A stretch of DNA of 64,000 bases from Acetivibrio saccincola (GTDB lineage: Bacteria; Bacillota; Clostridia; Acetivibrionales; Acetivibrionaceae), in NCBI RefSeq assembly GCF_002844395.1, contig NZ_CP025197.1, forward strand, positions 806,001 through 870,000, written 5' to 3'. Under the pieces are notes generated by a model that saw only the letters and a program-made list of their open reading frames with translations, was not told where the DNA came from and ran no database searches. Below are positions 20,857 through 31,412 of this stretch, piece after piece. How positions within the stretch are numbered: position 1 is the stretch's first letter; every line of letters begins with the position of its first letter. Made by a program: the position numbers and the translations under genes.

Positions 20857-23745
20857 TTACTCTTCTTTTAACACTATTGTTTCAGTTTCATCATTATTTC
20901 TGGTGTAGTAGTGGTCAACGGAGCTTTCTAAAATATGTCCGTATGCCCAGTGATTTTCCGGTACGTCGTCAAAAGGAACTTCTGCACCTAAGAGGGGTCC
21001 TCTAAAGAGCATATTGTTGATTATTGTAACAGCTTCTGCCCTTGTAATGTGGTTGTCTGGTTTAAATACTCTTACGTCATTTTCAATATATCCTTGAATA
21101 AGTCTTACCCTGTATATTTCTTCTATGAAATTTTTAGCCCAGTGTCCTTCGATATCTGCAAAGTTAACTTTGAGGGATTCTACATTTTTAAGACCTAAAT
21201 GATTTGCCAATACTGTAGCAAATTCAGCTCTTGTTATGTAATTATCAGGTCTGAAGCTTCCGTCTTCATATCCTGTAAAGATATTTGCACCTGTCACCGC
21301 TTGTATTTGTTTGTAAGCCCAGTGGTTTTCATTTAAATCCGGATAGTCTTTTGCCACTATATCGCTTTCCTTTAACTCAAGTATGTGGAACATTATAGCA
21401 GCCACTTCAGCTCTTGTTATGTTATTGCCGGGTCTGAAAGTATTGTCTTCATAGCCGTAAATATATTTTGTGTGATAATTATCCTTAAACCTGTCAGAAT
21501 AAAGGAGGAATGATACTGTTGATGTATCGTCATCAGGGTTTAAAGCAGAGTTAGAGAATGAAATAGTTGCTGTATTGGTTGTTTTTATTTCAGCCCTGTC
21601 TAACTCATTTACTTTAACTGTATACTCTATTTTACCGGAGGCTTTACCGGAAAGAGTACCGATTTTCCATGTGATTTTATTTTTATCCTCGTTAACTTCT
21701 CCTTCTGAAGGGTTGTCAAGGGTAGTGTTTTTGGGTATTTCTGCGTCAATAGCAACACCGTATGCTGTGTTTGATGATTTATTTTTGTATTCTATTGTAA
21801 ATGTTATTATTTCGCCTTCTCCATAAATTGACTTGTCAGTGTGCAAAAATACCGCCAGGTCCACGGGAGAACCGGTAGTAGTGCCAGGTACAGTGTTATT
21901 TGGTTCTTTTACGGTATCGTCATCGTCAGAAGATTTACCGCCACCGCCGCCACCGCTTGGAGGTCTGTCATTGTCCTTTGGTGGAGTGGAAGGCTTTGGA
22001 GAAGGAGTAGGCTTTTTACTAATTTTAACGTCTTTAACAGCTTCTTCGGATATATTGCCTGCATTATCAATTGTTCTTGCAATTATTCTGGTTGTTCCAA
22101 TTCTGTTTATTTCAAATTCGCCTTTATATATAGTCCATTTTGGCAATTCAGTATCGTCAGTTTCATCTGCTTCGTCTGTTTCACCGGTTTCATCAGCTTT
22201 ATCGGACTCATCTTCACTATCAGTTTCATCATCTTTACCGTATTCATCTTCATTATCAGTTTCGTCAGCGTCCGTTTCACTATTCTCATCCCCTTGGTCA
22301 GCTTTTTCCCCTTCACCGCTTTCAGCTTCTTCATTTGCTTCGTCCGCTTCATCAAATTCATCTTCTTCATCATAAACATTAGCATCAAGTTCTATGCCGT
22401 TATTAGGATCATATAGGCGGAATTCAACCCTGTTAACTCCGGAACCTTCATCTATACCAGGTTCAATTGTAACATATATAGGTATTTCAATTGTTGAATC
22501 TGCACTTGTTATGATAGTAGGCGGCCCCGGAGGTGTAGTGTCAATGTTTGTAACTTCGTGTTCTGCAATTTCACTTTCATTTCCGGCTTCATCTTCTGAT
22601 TTAGCATAAATGGTATCATTTTCATCTACTTCAATAGGTCCTACATAATCTTTCCAATCATCATCATCGCCAATTTTATATTTCTTTTCTGCCGGATCAT
22701 CAGGATATTCTATTTCAACTATAACAGTGCCATTTGTAGGTGTATCGTTGTCAGGATCCTGAGTGATTATTGGTTTTGCAGGCGGAGTCCTGTCAACGGT
22801 AAATGAAATTGTAATAATTTCTGAAGATAATTGGTTTTTATCCAGTGCCCAAAAATCAATAGTGTAATCTCCGTCTTCTAGACCGGAAATATCGATGGAA
22901 CCATCGAAAGGATGCTCTAACACCGTATATGTGCTGCTGTCATTTTCTATGATAATGGGTTCTATGTTAAGCTGTGTGTCTTTATTTAATATACTGTCAT
23001 CATTTTCTTCGTCAGTTTCACCATCTTCATCCTGGCTGCTGCCGGTTTTTTTAATGTTGTAAAAAATGTTTATTTTATCACTGTTATTTTTGTCTTTAAC
23101 ATTACCGTCTATATAAAGTCTGTTTTTATTAGTAAAAGAATTATTCAAAGGAGAAGAGACAGTTAAATCAGAAGGTACGTTTTCAGTGTATTTAAAAGTT
23201 ACTTCATAATTATAGTATTTAAAATCGTCAGTTACACTGTACCATTGAACATATTTGCCATTTTCAAAATAGCTGTCCCCATCTTTATATAAAACACCTG
23301 CAAAGAAAGGATTTTGAGGATTTGGAACAGTGCCGGGCTGTGTTATAGTATCAGGGAACATATTTATGTCACTAGTAATATATTCATTTATTGTTGCCCT
23401 TTTTATTTCCGGTTCCCCATTATCAACAAGTATTCTTAAATTGTCGTCTGGGGGAATAACTGAGGCGGTACCGTTGTTTGTTTGTACTTCACCATAGACA
23501 GAGAAGAAATTTTCTAACTTATTAATGGGCATAGAAAATGTGTTTTTAGGCTGTAAAAAGCCCTGAGCATTTGATACAACAACACTTTTTAAAGGTGCTC
23601 CAAATTCATCAGTTCCTATGTCTTCAATACTTTTTATGAAGTCAGGAAATTCTGGGTCTGCGAATACTCCGTTGCCTAATACAGATGTGACCAGCAAAGA
23701 AATGCAAACAATTAAAAAAGCAGTTTTCTTACAAACAACCTTCAT
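20857..23745 (-). CDS. SLH-domain cell-surface protein with Ig-like and DUF11 domains
   Basis: The 962-residue exported protein has a signal peptide (AFLIVCISLLVTSVLGNGVFA) and beta-rich Ig-like segments (YTIDFWALDKNQLSSEIITI, DRTPPAKPIIT). A strongly acidic Glu/Asp-rich stretch of about 85 residues and a Gly/Ser/Pro linker follow. Then come a DUF11-type repeat (LAVFLHTDKSIYGEGEIITF) and three C-terminal SLH domains (GYEDNTFRPGNNITRAE, GYEDGSFRPDNYITRAE, FKPDNHITRAE). SLH domains bind pyruvylated wall polymers. The acidic stretch may bind calcium. It is divergent from the RHS gene. GGGAG precedes the ATG. Confidence 0.9.
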   Translation of the reverse strand: MKVVCKKTAFLIVCISLLVTSVLGNGVFADPEFPDFIKSIEDIGTDEFGAPLKSVVVSNAQGFLQPKNTFSMPINKLENFFSVYGEVQTNNGTASVIPPDDNLRILVDNGEPEIKRATINEYITSDINMFPDTITQPGTVPNPQNPFFAGVLYKDGDSYFENGKYVQWYSVTDDFKYYNYEVTFKYTENVPSDLTVSSPLNNSFTNKNRLYIDGNVKDKNNSDKINIFYNIKKTGSSQDEDGETDEENDDSILNKDTQLNIEPIIIENDSSTYTVLEHPFDGSIDISGLEDGDYTIDFWALDKNQLSSEIITISFTVDRTPPAKPIITQDPDNDTPTNGTVIVEIEYPDDPAEKKYKIGDDDDWKDYVGPIEVDENDTIYAKSEDEAGNESEIAEHEVTNIDTTPPGPPTIITSADSTIEIPIYVTIEPGIDEGSGVNRVEFRLYDPNNGIELDANVYDEEDEFDEADEANEEAESGEGEKADQGDENSETDADETDNEDEYGKDDETDSEDESDKADETGETDEADETDDTELPKWTIYKGEFEINRIGTTRIIARTIDNAGNISEEAVKDVKISKKPTPSPKPSTPPKDNDRPPSGGGGGGKSSDDDDTVKEPNNTVPGTTTGSPVDLAVFLHTDKSIYGEGEIITFTIEYKNKSSNTAYGVAIDAEIPKNTTLDNPSEGEVNEDKNKITWKIGTLSGKASGKIEYTVKVNELDRAEIKTTNTATISFSNSALNPDDDTSTVSFLLYSDRFKDNYHTKYIYGYEDNTFRPGNNITRAEVAAIMFHILELKESDIVAKDYPDLNENHWAYKQIQAVTGANIFTGYEDGSFRPDNYITRAEFATVLANHLGLKNVESLKVNFADIEGHWAKNFIEEIYRVRLIQGYIENDVRVFKPDNHITRAEAVTIINNMLFRGPLLGAEVPFDDVPENHWAYGHILESSVDHYYTRNNDETETIVLKEE

Positions 23746-24080
23746 CTTACATTCACTCCCTTTTTAAATTTTTAATTACATCTAGTGGTTTGTTTTTCCT
23801 ATTTATTATTCTGTATATTATAATATACATTTAGTTAACTATTTTCAAGTAAAAAAATAAAAATTATAATGAAAGTATACAATAGTACATTATATGCTAG
23901 AAAATCAAAACATATATACAAAAATGACATAATTAATTACAGGTTACCAAATTAATTTTACAGTCAACAATAATAGACATAAAAAGGTCAAGCTTATATT
24001 AAAAAAAAATACTTCCATAATAAGTTATAATATTATATAATGATATTCGAAAAAATGTTTTTTGGGGGGTAATTTTTAAA
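23746..24080. promoter_or_regulatory. Divergent intergenic region between the SLH and RHS genes
   Basis: These 335 AT-rich bases must hold both promoters. A perfect 16-base palindrome (GTATATTATAATATAC, 23813-23828) contains TATAAT-like boxes on both strands. No strong -35 box is visible. GGGGGGT at 24064-24070 is the ribosome binding site of the RHS gene. Confidence 0.45.
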
Positions 24081-27000
24081 ATGGGAACTAAAATAACAAA
24101 AATCATTTCTTATTTGCTTATTATTTCAATGATAATGACAGGATTGGCTCACGCCGCTGAAGGATTAAATTCATCAAATAGAATTGGTACTTATGGAGAA
24201 AATTTTTATAGTGGGGATGTGCAAAACACATCTAATGCTAATGTTAGCAATACTAATATCAGTGGGGAAAGTCAAAGTTTTCCCGATATAAAAAATCACT
24301 GGTGCCAGGACACCATAGAGAAATTTTTAAGAAAAAACTGGGTTGCAGGCTATGATGACGGCCTGTTCAGACCGGACAGTTTTGTGACCAGGGCTGAGTT
24401 TACTGCCATGGTGGTAAACATATTTAAAAAAGATGTTGATATAAAAGAACCTGGTTTTAGTGATGTAAATAAAGATGATTGGTTTTATGATGCAGTGTCT
24501 TATGCTTTTAGTGAAGGTTTAATTATCGGCTATGAAGACGGGACTTTTAAACCTATGGAAAATATGTACAGGCAAGACTCTGCTGTACTGGTAGCCAATC
24601 TTTTTAATATAGAATTTTTTGAAAAGGGTGTAGATATAATATTTGAAGATGAAGATACCTTTTCTGAGTATGCTTACCAAAGCATAAAAAATCTTGCATC
24701 TCACGGAATAGTTAAAGGATATCCGGACAGGACTTTCAGGCCTTTTAATTTAATAACCAGGGCAGAAGCGGTAAAGATGCTTGATGTGGTGACAAACTTT
24801 ATTGAGGTTCCGGAGCCTGATGATTTGCCATTGGTTCCACCGGAGACTCCAAGTCCAACGGCGACACCGGAACCAACAGCTACACCTACTCCGGTATCAA
24901 GCTCTACACCAACTTCAACTTCTTCTAAAGGTGGAAGTACAGGAGGAAGTAAGTCAACGCCAAAACCATCACCAACCCATACTCCGGCTCCAACATCAAC
25001 ACCTACGGAAACACCAATAGAGACACCAACACCAACAGTGACACCGACGTCAACACCGACTGCAACACCGACGTCAACACCGACTGCAACACCGACGTCA
25101 ACACCAACGACTACTCCAACGCCAACACCGGCTGTAACACCGACTGTAACACCGACTGTAACACCGACTCCAACACCGGGTACTTTGCAACTGAATATAG
25201 GAAAAGTTGAAGGAGAAATAAATGAAGAGATAACAATTCCTGTATCTTTTAAAGGTGCTTCAAAAAGCGGAGTACAAAGCTGTGATTTTATATTGTCCTT
25301 TGACCCTGATGTTTTAGAAGTACAAGAGGTTATTGCAGGAAATATAATTGATTATACTGCTTCAAGTTTTGGTTCAACTATTAACAGAGAAGAGGGAACT
25401 ATAAGGTTTGTATTTTCAGATGATACAGGATCAGGATCTATAAAAGTAGACGGAGAGTTTGCGAATATAAAGGCATTAATAAATGAGACTGAAAATATTG
25501 GATTCAGTCCAGTAGAGTTAGTTAAAGAAGAGTTTATAGATGCCAACTTAAATATAATGATTGTTACGTTTAATAATGGCGGTGTAAATGTAAAAGCTCC
25601 GGAACCGACACCGGAACCTACTATAGAACCGGAACCAACATCAGATATAACAGGTGATTTTACGAGACCTGTTGTAGAAATAAAGACAAGTGCAGATGTT
25701 TTAAATGTTGATGATGAAGTTACCATTACGCTGAATGCATATGATGATGTTGGAGTAGTGGAAAAAATAGTAGAAATAAATGATGTTCCTGTTAAATTAA
25801 ATGAATCTAATGAGACAAAATACACATCAGATTCCCCAGGTGTATTTAAGATAGTTGCCTATGCATATGATGAGGCAGGAAACGAAGGATATTCAAGCAA
25901 AGAGATAAGATTTATAGAAGAAGGGGACACAACGCCTCCGACGGTTGAATTTATATCCCCTGAACCTGATACAAAGCTTACCATGCCTACAGAAATTATA
26001 GGTACTGCCAGCGATGAAAATCTTACTATGTATAAACTTGAGTATTCAATAAAAGGTGAAAACAATTATATAGAGATTTCAAGGGGAACTAAGTCAGTAG
26101 AAAACGATGTTCTTGGTGTAATAGATCCTACACTAATGAGAAACGGTATTTATGATGTAAGGCTTACTGCTGAGGATAAGAGTGGAAATATTTCAACAAT
26201 AACTACAACCTATCAAATTGATGGGGAAGCAAAAGTGGGTAATTTCTCCTTAGCTTTTACAGACCTTGAATTGCCAATGGCGGGAATACCTATAGTTATA
26301 AACAGAAGTTATGACAGCAGAAATAAAGATAAAGGTGACTTTGGAATTGGTTGGACATTAGGAATACAGGATATAAAAATAAGTTCAAATTATCCTTTAG
26401 GAAAACACTGGAAATTTGTAACTTCTCAAGGACCCCTAGGGCTTCCTAATTATAATCTAGTTGATTCAAAAAGGCATATAATTACCGTAACTTATAGTGA
26501 TGGCAGAACAGATGAATTTTATGTGAAGTGTACTCCAGACAATCAAGTATTAACACCATTGTTAGAGACAACGGTATCGTTTGTTCCAAAGGATGGAACA
26601 TATTCAAAACTGATTTCATTGGATGATAATAATTGCTTCATAATGTCAGGCAGTACAGGGTATGAACTGCTAGGTGGGAATTTTAACCTATATGATCCTG
26701 TAAACTTTAAGCTTGTTACCCAAGACGGGACTGAATATATAATAAACAAGAATACCGGGGTAAAGAGCATAACCGAGCCGAACGGGAATACAATAACTTT
26801 TGAAAAAGACGGTATTATTCACTCAGCAGGAAAAAGTGTTACATTTACACGTGACAGCGAAGGCCGGATTACAGAGATAACCGACCCAATGGGGAACAGC
26901 ATAAAATATGAGTATGATGCCTATGGTGATCTTGTTGCTGTAACCGACCAAGAAGGCAATGTTACCAGATTTACATACAATTCAAGCCACGGCTTGGTTG

Positions 27001-30000
27001 ATATAATTGACCCAAGGGGAATTAAACCTGCAAGAAATGAGTATGACGATAACGGCAGGTTAATTGCCCATGTGGATATAAATGGAAATAGGATAGAATA
27101 TGACAGGGATATTGAAAACAGACAGGAGATAATAAAAGACAGGCTTGGAAATATAACAGTATACGAATATGATGACGATGGCAACATATTAACTACAATT
27201 GATGCTCTTGGAAACAAAACTTCATTTTCTTATGATGACAAAGGAAACAAAATTTCAGAAGTTGACGCCTTAGGAAATGAAACAAAGTATACCTATGACG
27301 CTTATGGCAATATGTTGACCCGGACAGATGCTTTAGGAAACACAATTTCCTATACATATGACAGCAAGGGAAGGGTTTTAAGCTATACAGACGCTGAAGG
27401 AAACATATCAATCTATACATATGATTCAAAGGGGAACCGGATTTCAGAAAGTAAAAACGGTAAAGAAACCGTTTACAAGTACGACAGCAGAGGTAATTTA
27501 ATTTCAGAAACAGACCCTGAAGGCAATACGAAGAGTTATAAATATGATTCAATGGGAAATAAAATTTCCGAAACGGATGCCAACGGAAATGAAGTTTTAT
27601 ACAAATATAACAGTAATGGTTGTATGACGTCAAAAACAGAGATTGACAAAGTTACCGGAAAAGAAATTAAGACAGAATATATTTATGACTCAATGAACCG
27701 GCTTATAGGAATGATTGACGGCAACGGAAAAAGTATAAGAATTGAGTACAATGCGGCAGGACAGCAATCAGCCCTTATTGATAAAACCGGCAACAGAACG
27801 GAATATGAGTATGATGCCTTTGGAAATCTTATACTTGTTAGATATGCTGACGGTACCACTGAAAAGTCTACTTATGATGCAGAAGGAAGAGAGACTTCAT
27901 CAACGGACAGATTGGGCAGAACCACAAGGTATGAGTATGATAAACTGGGAAGGTTGATAAAGACTATAAACCCTGACGGTTCTTGTGTTGAAAATGAATA
28001 TGACCCGTTAGGCAGGATAATATCCGTAAAAGATGAGCGGGGAAATGTAACAAAATATAAGTATGATGAAGTTGGCAATACAACTGAAGTTATTGACGCC
28101 CTTGGAAACGTGACAAAATATGAGTATGACAAAAACGGCAACAGGACAAAAATGATTGATGCCAACGGAAATGTTATTACCTTTGAATACGACAGCGACA
28201 ATAACCCGGTAAGAACTATTTTCCCGGACGGCACTTATACATCTTATGAATACAACAGCATAGGTCAAAAAATATCAGAGCGGGATCAGGCAGGGTTAAT
28301 TACGGTTTATGAATATGATGCAGCAGGAAGGGTTACAAAGGTTATTGACCCGTTAGGAAATGAAACCTGCTTTGAGTATGATGCTAAGGGAAATAGAATT
28401 TCCCAGACGGATGCCAATGGAAACAAAGTGAGATTTGAATATGACAAAATAGGAAATGTAACAAAGCAAATACTACCGTTAGGCTATGAAGAAGTAATCA
28501 CATATGATGATGAAGGCAAGGTAACGTCAAAAACAGATTTTAACGGCAGCAAAATAGAATTTGAATACGATGTCGATGGAAACCTGATAAAGAAAACATA
28601 TCCTGACGGAAAGAGTGAAGTTTACACATACACCCTTTCAGGACAAAGGGAGTCCGTTACTGATGAAAGGGGTACTACCTATTATGAATATGACCTGATG
28701 GACAGGTTAATAAAACAAATAAATCCGGATGGAACCCAAATAACGTATACATACGACAAAGCCGGCAATTGTACAAGTGTTACCGTTCCGTCAGGCACCA
28801 CATATTACACATATGATGAGTTAAACAGGCTAAAGTCCGTTACAGACCCGGACGGAAACACAACTACTTATACATACGATGCCATAGGCAACAGAAAAAG
28901 CGTTACTTATCCTAATAAAACAACAACCGAATATGAATATGACTATTTAAGCAGATTGATATCCCTGCTAAACCGCAATGAAGCAGGGGAAATAATTTCA
29001 TCGTATAAATATACCCTTGGTCCTGCAGGCAACAGAATCAGGACGGAAGAAAACAACGGAAGGGTAATAAAATACACATATGATGATACTTACAAATTGA
29101 TTAAAGAGGAAATAGAAAACCCTGACGGAGACAAGACAATAATAGAGTATACATATGATGCAGTTGGAAACAGGCTTTCAAAATCCGTAAACGGTGTAGT
29201 AACAGAATACACATATGACGAAAACAACAGGCTTATAACTGAAGGGCAGACTGTCTATACCTATGACAAAAACGGAAACACACTGTCTAAAAAGACAAAT
29301 ACGGGAGAAGAAGTAACATATACATATGATTACAATAATAGGCTTACAAAAGTTAATATTACAGGAGCTAAAGACGCATCCACAGTTGAATATGCTTATG
29401 ATGTGGATGGTATAAGAGTTCAAAAGGTAGTTGACGGAACGAATATAACTAATTATCTGGTTGATGAAAACAGACTGTATGCCCAGGTATTAGAAGAAAG
29501 GGACGGCGAAGGCAACTTAACAGTAAGCTATATTTACGGTGACGATTTGATAAGCCAAAAAAGAGGGGATAGTTTTAGTTATTACCACTATGACGGAATA
29601 GGAAGTACCAGGGCATTAACCGATATACATGGAAACATAACGGACACATACACATATGACTCCTTTGGAATGCTGACATCCAGGACAGGAACAACAGAAA
29701 ACGACTATCTCTTTACAGGAGAGCAGTACGATGCAAATGTAAACTTCTACTATTTAAGAGCAAGGTATATGAATCCGGCATTGGGAAGATTCCTGACTAT
29801 GGATTCATGGGGAGGTATTATAACTGACCCAATTACCCTGCATAAATACCTGTATGCAGATTGTGACCCGGTGAACAAAATCGACCCGTCAGGACATTTT
29901 TCGATTTTAGGAACCTTGGCACTTGTAACGTATACAGTCTCAATAGCAGCTATTGCATTACCTGTTTTTGCAGGAATATACCTTACAATAGTAAATAAAG

Positions 30001-31028
30001 TATCAGTGTTGGATTACATTTCGGCACTGTGTTCGGAAGATGTATGGATAGAGGCGGCCATAGGTATTGGAATGGGAGCAGTATTAGGATTGGGGATTAA
30101 GGCAATAGCCAAAAAACTAGCATGTGAAGTGGTGGCATTTATAGGAGTGATTATGTCCCTGTGGAGCCTTTACCAGTCAATTGATTTAAGTATTAATATG
30201 ATAAAGGGAGGGGTATCACGGGAGCAGGTAGCCAGATACCTGGCAGTACTTACGGCAACGATAATACTGACTACATTAATAGGAAAGGTATGTTTCACTG
30301 AGGATACCCTGATTAAGACGGAGGACGGCTATAAAGAAATCAAAGATATAGAGGTAGGGGATTTAGTTTACTCAGAAGACCCGCTGACAGGAGAAAAAGG
30401 ACTAAAGAGAGTAACCAATGTATTTGTAAATGAAACCAGCGTTTTAGTAAGAATTTATGTAGAAGATGAAGAAATAGAGACAACACCGACCCATCCGTTT
30501 TGGGTAATAGGAAAAGGCTGGGTAGCAGCAGGTGACATAGAAGCAGGAGATAAGGTATACTTATATTCAGGAGAAGGAAAAGAAGTAAAGGAAGTAAGAT
30601 TTGAGTACTTAGATACACCAATAAAGGTATATAACTTTGAAGTTGAAGACTGGCATACATACTTTGTATCAGAGCAGGATGTATTTGTACATAATAGTTG
30701 TAAGGGTAAGGGAACGCCTAAGACTACAAAGCTTTATAGGGTGATGAGTGAAGGGGAATACGAATCTTTAATGAGTAATAGACAGTTTACTGAATATGAT
30801 AGAGCTATGGATTCCAAATGGTTTGCAACCAATACTAAAGACGCAGTCGAATGGGGCAAAGCATTCTATCCTGATGGAAATTACAAAATAGTAGAAATTG
30901 AAGTTCCTACAGACTCTCTAAGGCAAATGTACTTCGTTGAAAAACTAGACAATATTGGACCGGCATATTGTGCTGAACGAGATCTTATTAATAGTATCAT
31001 CCAATCTATTAAGGAGGTATTACGATAA
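24081..31028 (+). CDS. SLH-cohesin-RHS-HINT polymorphic toxin, cassette 1
   Basis: The 2315-residue exported protein, in order: signal peptide (1-26), three SLH domains (about 65-255, GYDDGLFRPDSFVTRAEF), Thr/Pro linker to 366, cohesin-like domain (369-504, CDFILSFDPDVLEV, GGVNV), and Ig-like segments to about 720. Next come an RHS entry (FTDLELPMAGIPIVINRSYD), YD repeats (about 880-1860) and the RHS core (YLRARYMNPALGRFLTMDSW). A hydrophobic region (1940-2065) precedes a HINT domain (2071-2206, CFTEDTLIKT, TPTHPFWV, VHN before SC). The 109-residue tip (LYRVMSEGEYESLM, SKWFATNTKDA, LDNIGPAY) looks ADP-ribosyltransferase-like. HINT should release the tip. The gene overlaps its immunity gene. 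Domain order is clear; tip activity is inferred. Confidence 0.9.
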   Translation: MGTKITKIISYLLIISMIMTGLAHAAEGLNSSNRIGTYGENFYSGDVQNTSNANVSNTNISGESQSFPDIKNHWCQDTIEKFLRKNWVAGYDDGLFRPDSFVTRAEFTAMVVNIFKKDVDIKEPGFSDVNKDDWFYDAVSYAFSEGLIIGYEDGTFKPMENMYRQDSAVLVANLFNIEFFEKGVDIIFEDEDTFSEYAYQSIKNLASHGIVKGYPDRTFRPFNLITRAEAVKMLDVVTNFIEVPEPDDLPLVPPETPSPTATPEPTATPTPVSSSTPTSTSSKGGSTGGSKSTPKPSPTHTPAPTSTPTETPIETPTPTVTPTSTPTATPTSTPTATPTSTPTTTPTPTPAVTPTVTPTVTPTPTPGTLQLNIGKVEGEINEEITIPVSFKGASKSGVQSCDFILSFDPDVLEVQEVIAGNIIDYTASSFGSTINREEGTIRFVFSDDTGSGSIKVDGEFANIKALINETENIGFSPVELVKEEFIDANLNIMIVTFNNGGVNVKAPEPTPEPTIEPEPTSDITGDFTRPVVEIKTSADVLNVDDEVTITLNAYDDVGVVEKIVEINDVPVKLNESNETKYTSDSPGVFKIVAYAYDEAGNEGYSSKEIRFIEEGDTTPPTVEFISPEPDTKLTMPTEIIGTASDENLTMYKLEYSIKGENNYIEISRGTKSVENDVLGVIDPTLMRNGIYDVRLTAEDKSGNISTITTTYQIDGEAKVGNFSLAFTDLELPMAGIPIVINRSYDSRNKDKGDFGIGWTLGIQDIKISSNYPLGKHWKFVTSQGPLGLPNYNLVDSKRHIITVTYSDGRTDEFYVKCTPDNQVLTPLLETTVSFVPKDGTYSKLISLDDNNCFIMSGSTGYELLGGNFNLYDPVNFKLVTQDGTEYIINKNTGVKSITEPNGNTITFEKDGIIHSAGKSVTFTRDSEGRITEITDPMGNSIKYEYDAYGDLVAVTDQEGNVTRFTYNSSHGLVDIIDPRGIKPARNEYDDNGRLIAHVDINGNRIEYDRDIENRQEIIKDRLGNITVYEYDDDGNILTTIDALGNKTSFSYDDKGNKISEVDALGNETKYTYDAYGNMLTRTDALGNTISYTYDSKGRVLSYTDAEGNISIYTYDSKGNRISESKNGKETVYKYDSRGNLISETDPEGNTKSYKYDSMGNKISETDANGNEVLYKYNSNGCMTSKTEIDKVTGKEIKTEYIYDSMNRLIGMIDGNGKSIRIEYNAAGQQSALIDKTGNRTEYEYDAFGNLILVRYADGTTEKSTYDAEGRETSSTDRLGRTTRYEYDKLGRLIKTINPDGSCVENEYDPLGRIISVKDERGNVTKYKYDEVGNTTEVIDALGNVTKYEYDKNGNRTKMIDANGNVITFEYDSDNNPVRTIFPDGTYTSYEYNSIGQKISERDQAGLITVYEYDAAGRVTKVIDPLGNETCFEYDAKGNRISQTDANGNKVRFEYDKIGNVTKQILPLGYEEVITYDDEGKVTSKTDFNGSKIEFEYDVDGNLIKKTYPDGKSEVYTYTLSGQRESVTDERGTTYYEYDLMDRLIKQINPDGTQITYTYDKAGNCTSVTVPSGTTYYTYDELNRLKSVTDPDGNTTTYTYDAIGNRKSVTYPNKTTTEYEYDYLSRLISLLNRNEAGEIISSYKYTLGPAGNRIRTEENNGRVIKYTYDDTYKLIKEEIENPDGDKTIIEYTYDAVGNRLSKSVNGVVTEYTYDENNRLITEGQTVYTYDKNGNTLSKKTNTGEEVTYTYDYNNRLTKVNITGAKDASTVEYAYDVDGIRVQKVVDGTNITNYLVDENRLYAQVLEERDGEGNLTVSYIYGDDLISQKRGDSFSYYHYDGIGSTRALTDIHGNITDTYTYDSFGMLTSRTGTTENDYLFTGEQYDANVNFYYLRARYMNPALGRFLTMDSWGGIITDPITLHKYLYADCDPVNKIDPSGHFSILGTLALVTYTVSIAAIALPVFAGIYLTIVNKVSVLDYISALCSEDVWIEAAIGIGMGAVLGLGIKAIAKKLACEVVAFIGVIMSLWSLYQSIDLSINMIKGGVSREQVARYLAVLTATIILTTLIGKVCFTEDTLIKTEDGYKEIKDIEVGDLVYSEDPLTGEKGLKRVTNVFVNETSVLVRIYVEDEEIETTPTHPFWVIGKGWVAAGDIEAGDKVYLYSGEGKEVKEVRFEYLDTPIKVYNFEVEDWHTYFVSEQDVFVHNSCKGKGTPKTTKLYRVMSEGEYESLMSNRQFTEYDRAMDSKWFATNTKDAVEWGKAFYPDGNYKIVEIEVPTDSLRQMYFVEKLDNIGPAYCAERDLINSIIQSIKEVLR
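25021..25176 (+). repeat. Tandem Thr/Pro-coding minisatellite
   Basis: Units such as ACACCGACGTCAACACC and ACACCGACTGTA repeat in frame and encode the TP-rich linker between the SLH and cohesin-like domains. Such linkers are typical of clostridial scaffoldins and vary in length by slippage. Confidence 0.85.
27461..30701 (+). repeat. RHS 3' block, copy 1 (3.24 kb direct repeat)
   Basis: This part of the RHS gene recurs almost identically at 40169-43409 and, from 27501 onward, at 53645-56845. End points correspond at constant offsets of 12,708 and 26,144 bases, so there are no net indels. All three copies point the same way and end at the HINT/tip junction. Confidence 0.95.
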
Positions 31029-31327
31029 TGAAAAAAACAGTAAAAGCACAGATTACATGGATTTCATATTCAGATGGCGGGAGAAAGCATCCCCCTCTTG
31101 CAGGAACACGATATTGTCCTATAGTAAAATTTAAAAATATGAAAGGGAAAAATGGTGAATATTGGAGTGCTGATTTTGTATGCTCTGAAGTTGATAAAAA
31201 TCATAGTGCTATAGTTGATTTTACATTTTTATCTGAGTATGCACCAATTGATTATCTAGTAAAAGGGAATCAATTTGAGCTTTTTGAGGGCAATAAAAAG
31301 GTTGCAGTAGGGATTATTGTTGAATAA
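31028..31327 (+). CDS. Immunity protein for tip 1 (EF-Tu-like beta-barrel)
   Basis: The 99-residue protein starts within the RHS stop codon (TAATG), with AAGGAGG upstream. That coupling is typical of a toxin-immunity pair. The sequence (ISYSDGGRKHPPLAGTRYCP, SAIVDFTFLSEYAPIDYL, FELFEGNKKVAVGIIVE) resembles the beta-barrel domain of EF-Tu found in several small immunity proteins. Function is inferred from position. Confidence 0.7.
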   Translation: MKKTVKAQITWISYSDGGRKHPPLAGTRYCPIVKFKNMKGKNGEYWSADFVCSEVDKNHSAIVDFTFLSEYAPIDYLVKGNQFELFEGNKKVAVGIIVE

Positions 31328-31412
31328 AAAAATAAATTACACAACAGCGAATGATGTTTTCATTTCTTAATAAATATAAAACATGTAATTGAAGACAAAT
31401 ACCGAGAGATAG

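Noticed and set aside
21833-22416. Long plus-strand Ser-rich or aromatic-rich frames opposite the SLH gene
   Set aside because: They mirror the acidic Asp/Glu-rich coding stretch of the SLH protein and lack ribosome binding sites.
25021-25176. Short tandem repeats that could suggest a CRISPR array
   Set aside because: They lie in frame inside the RHS gene and encode a Thr/Pro linker; there are no unique spacers.
26500-29500. Minus-strand frames of 70-150 codons opposite the YD repeats
   Set aside because: They recur identically opposite each RHS copy, have no starts with ribosome binding sites, and arise from codon bias of the repeats.
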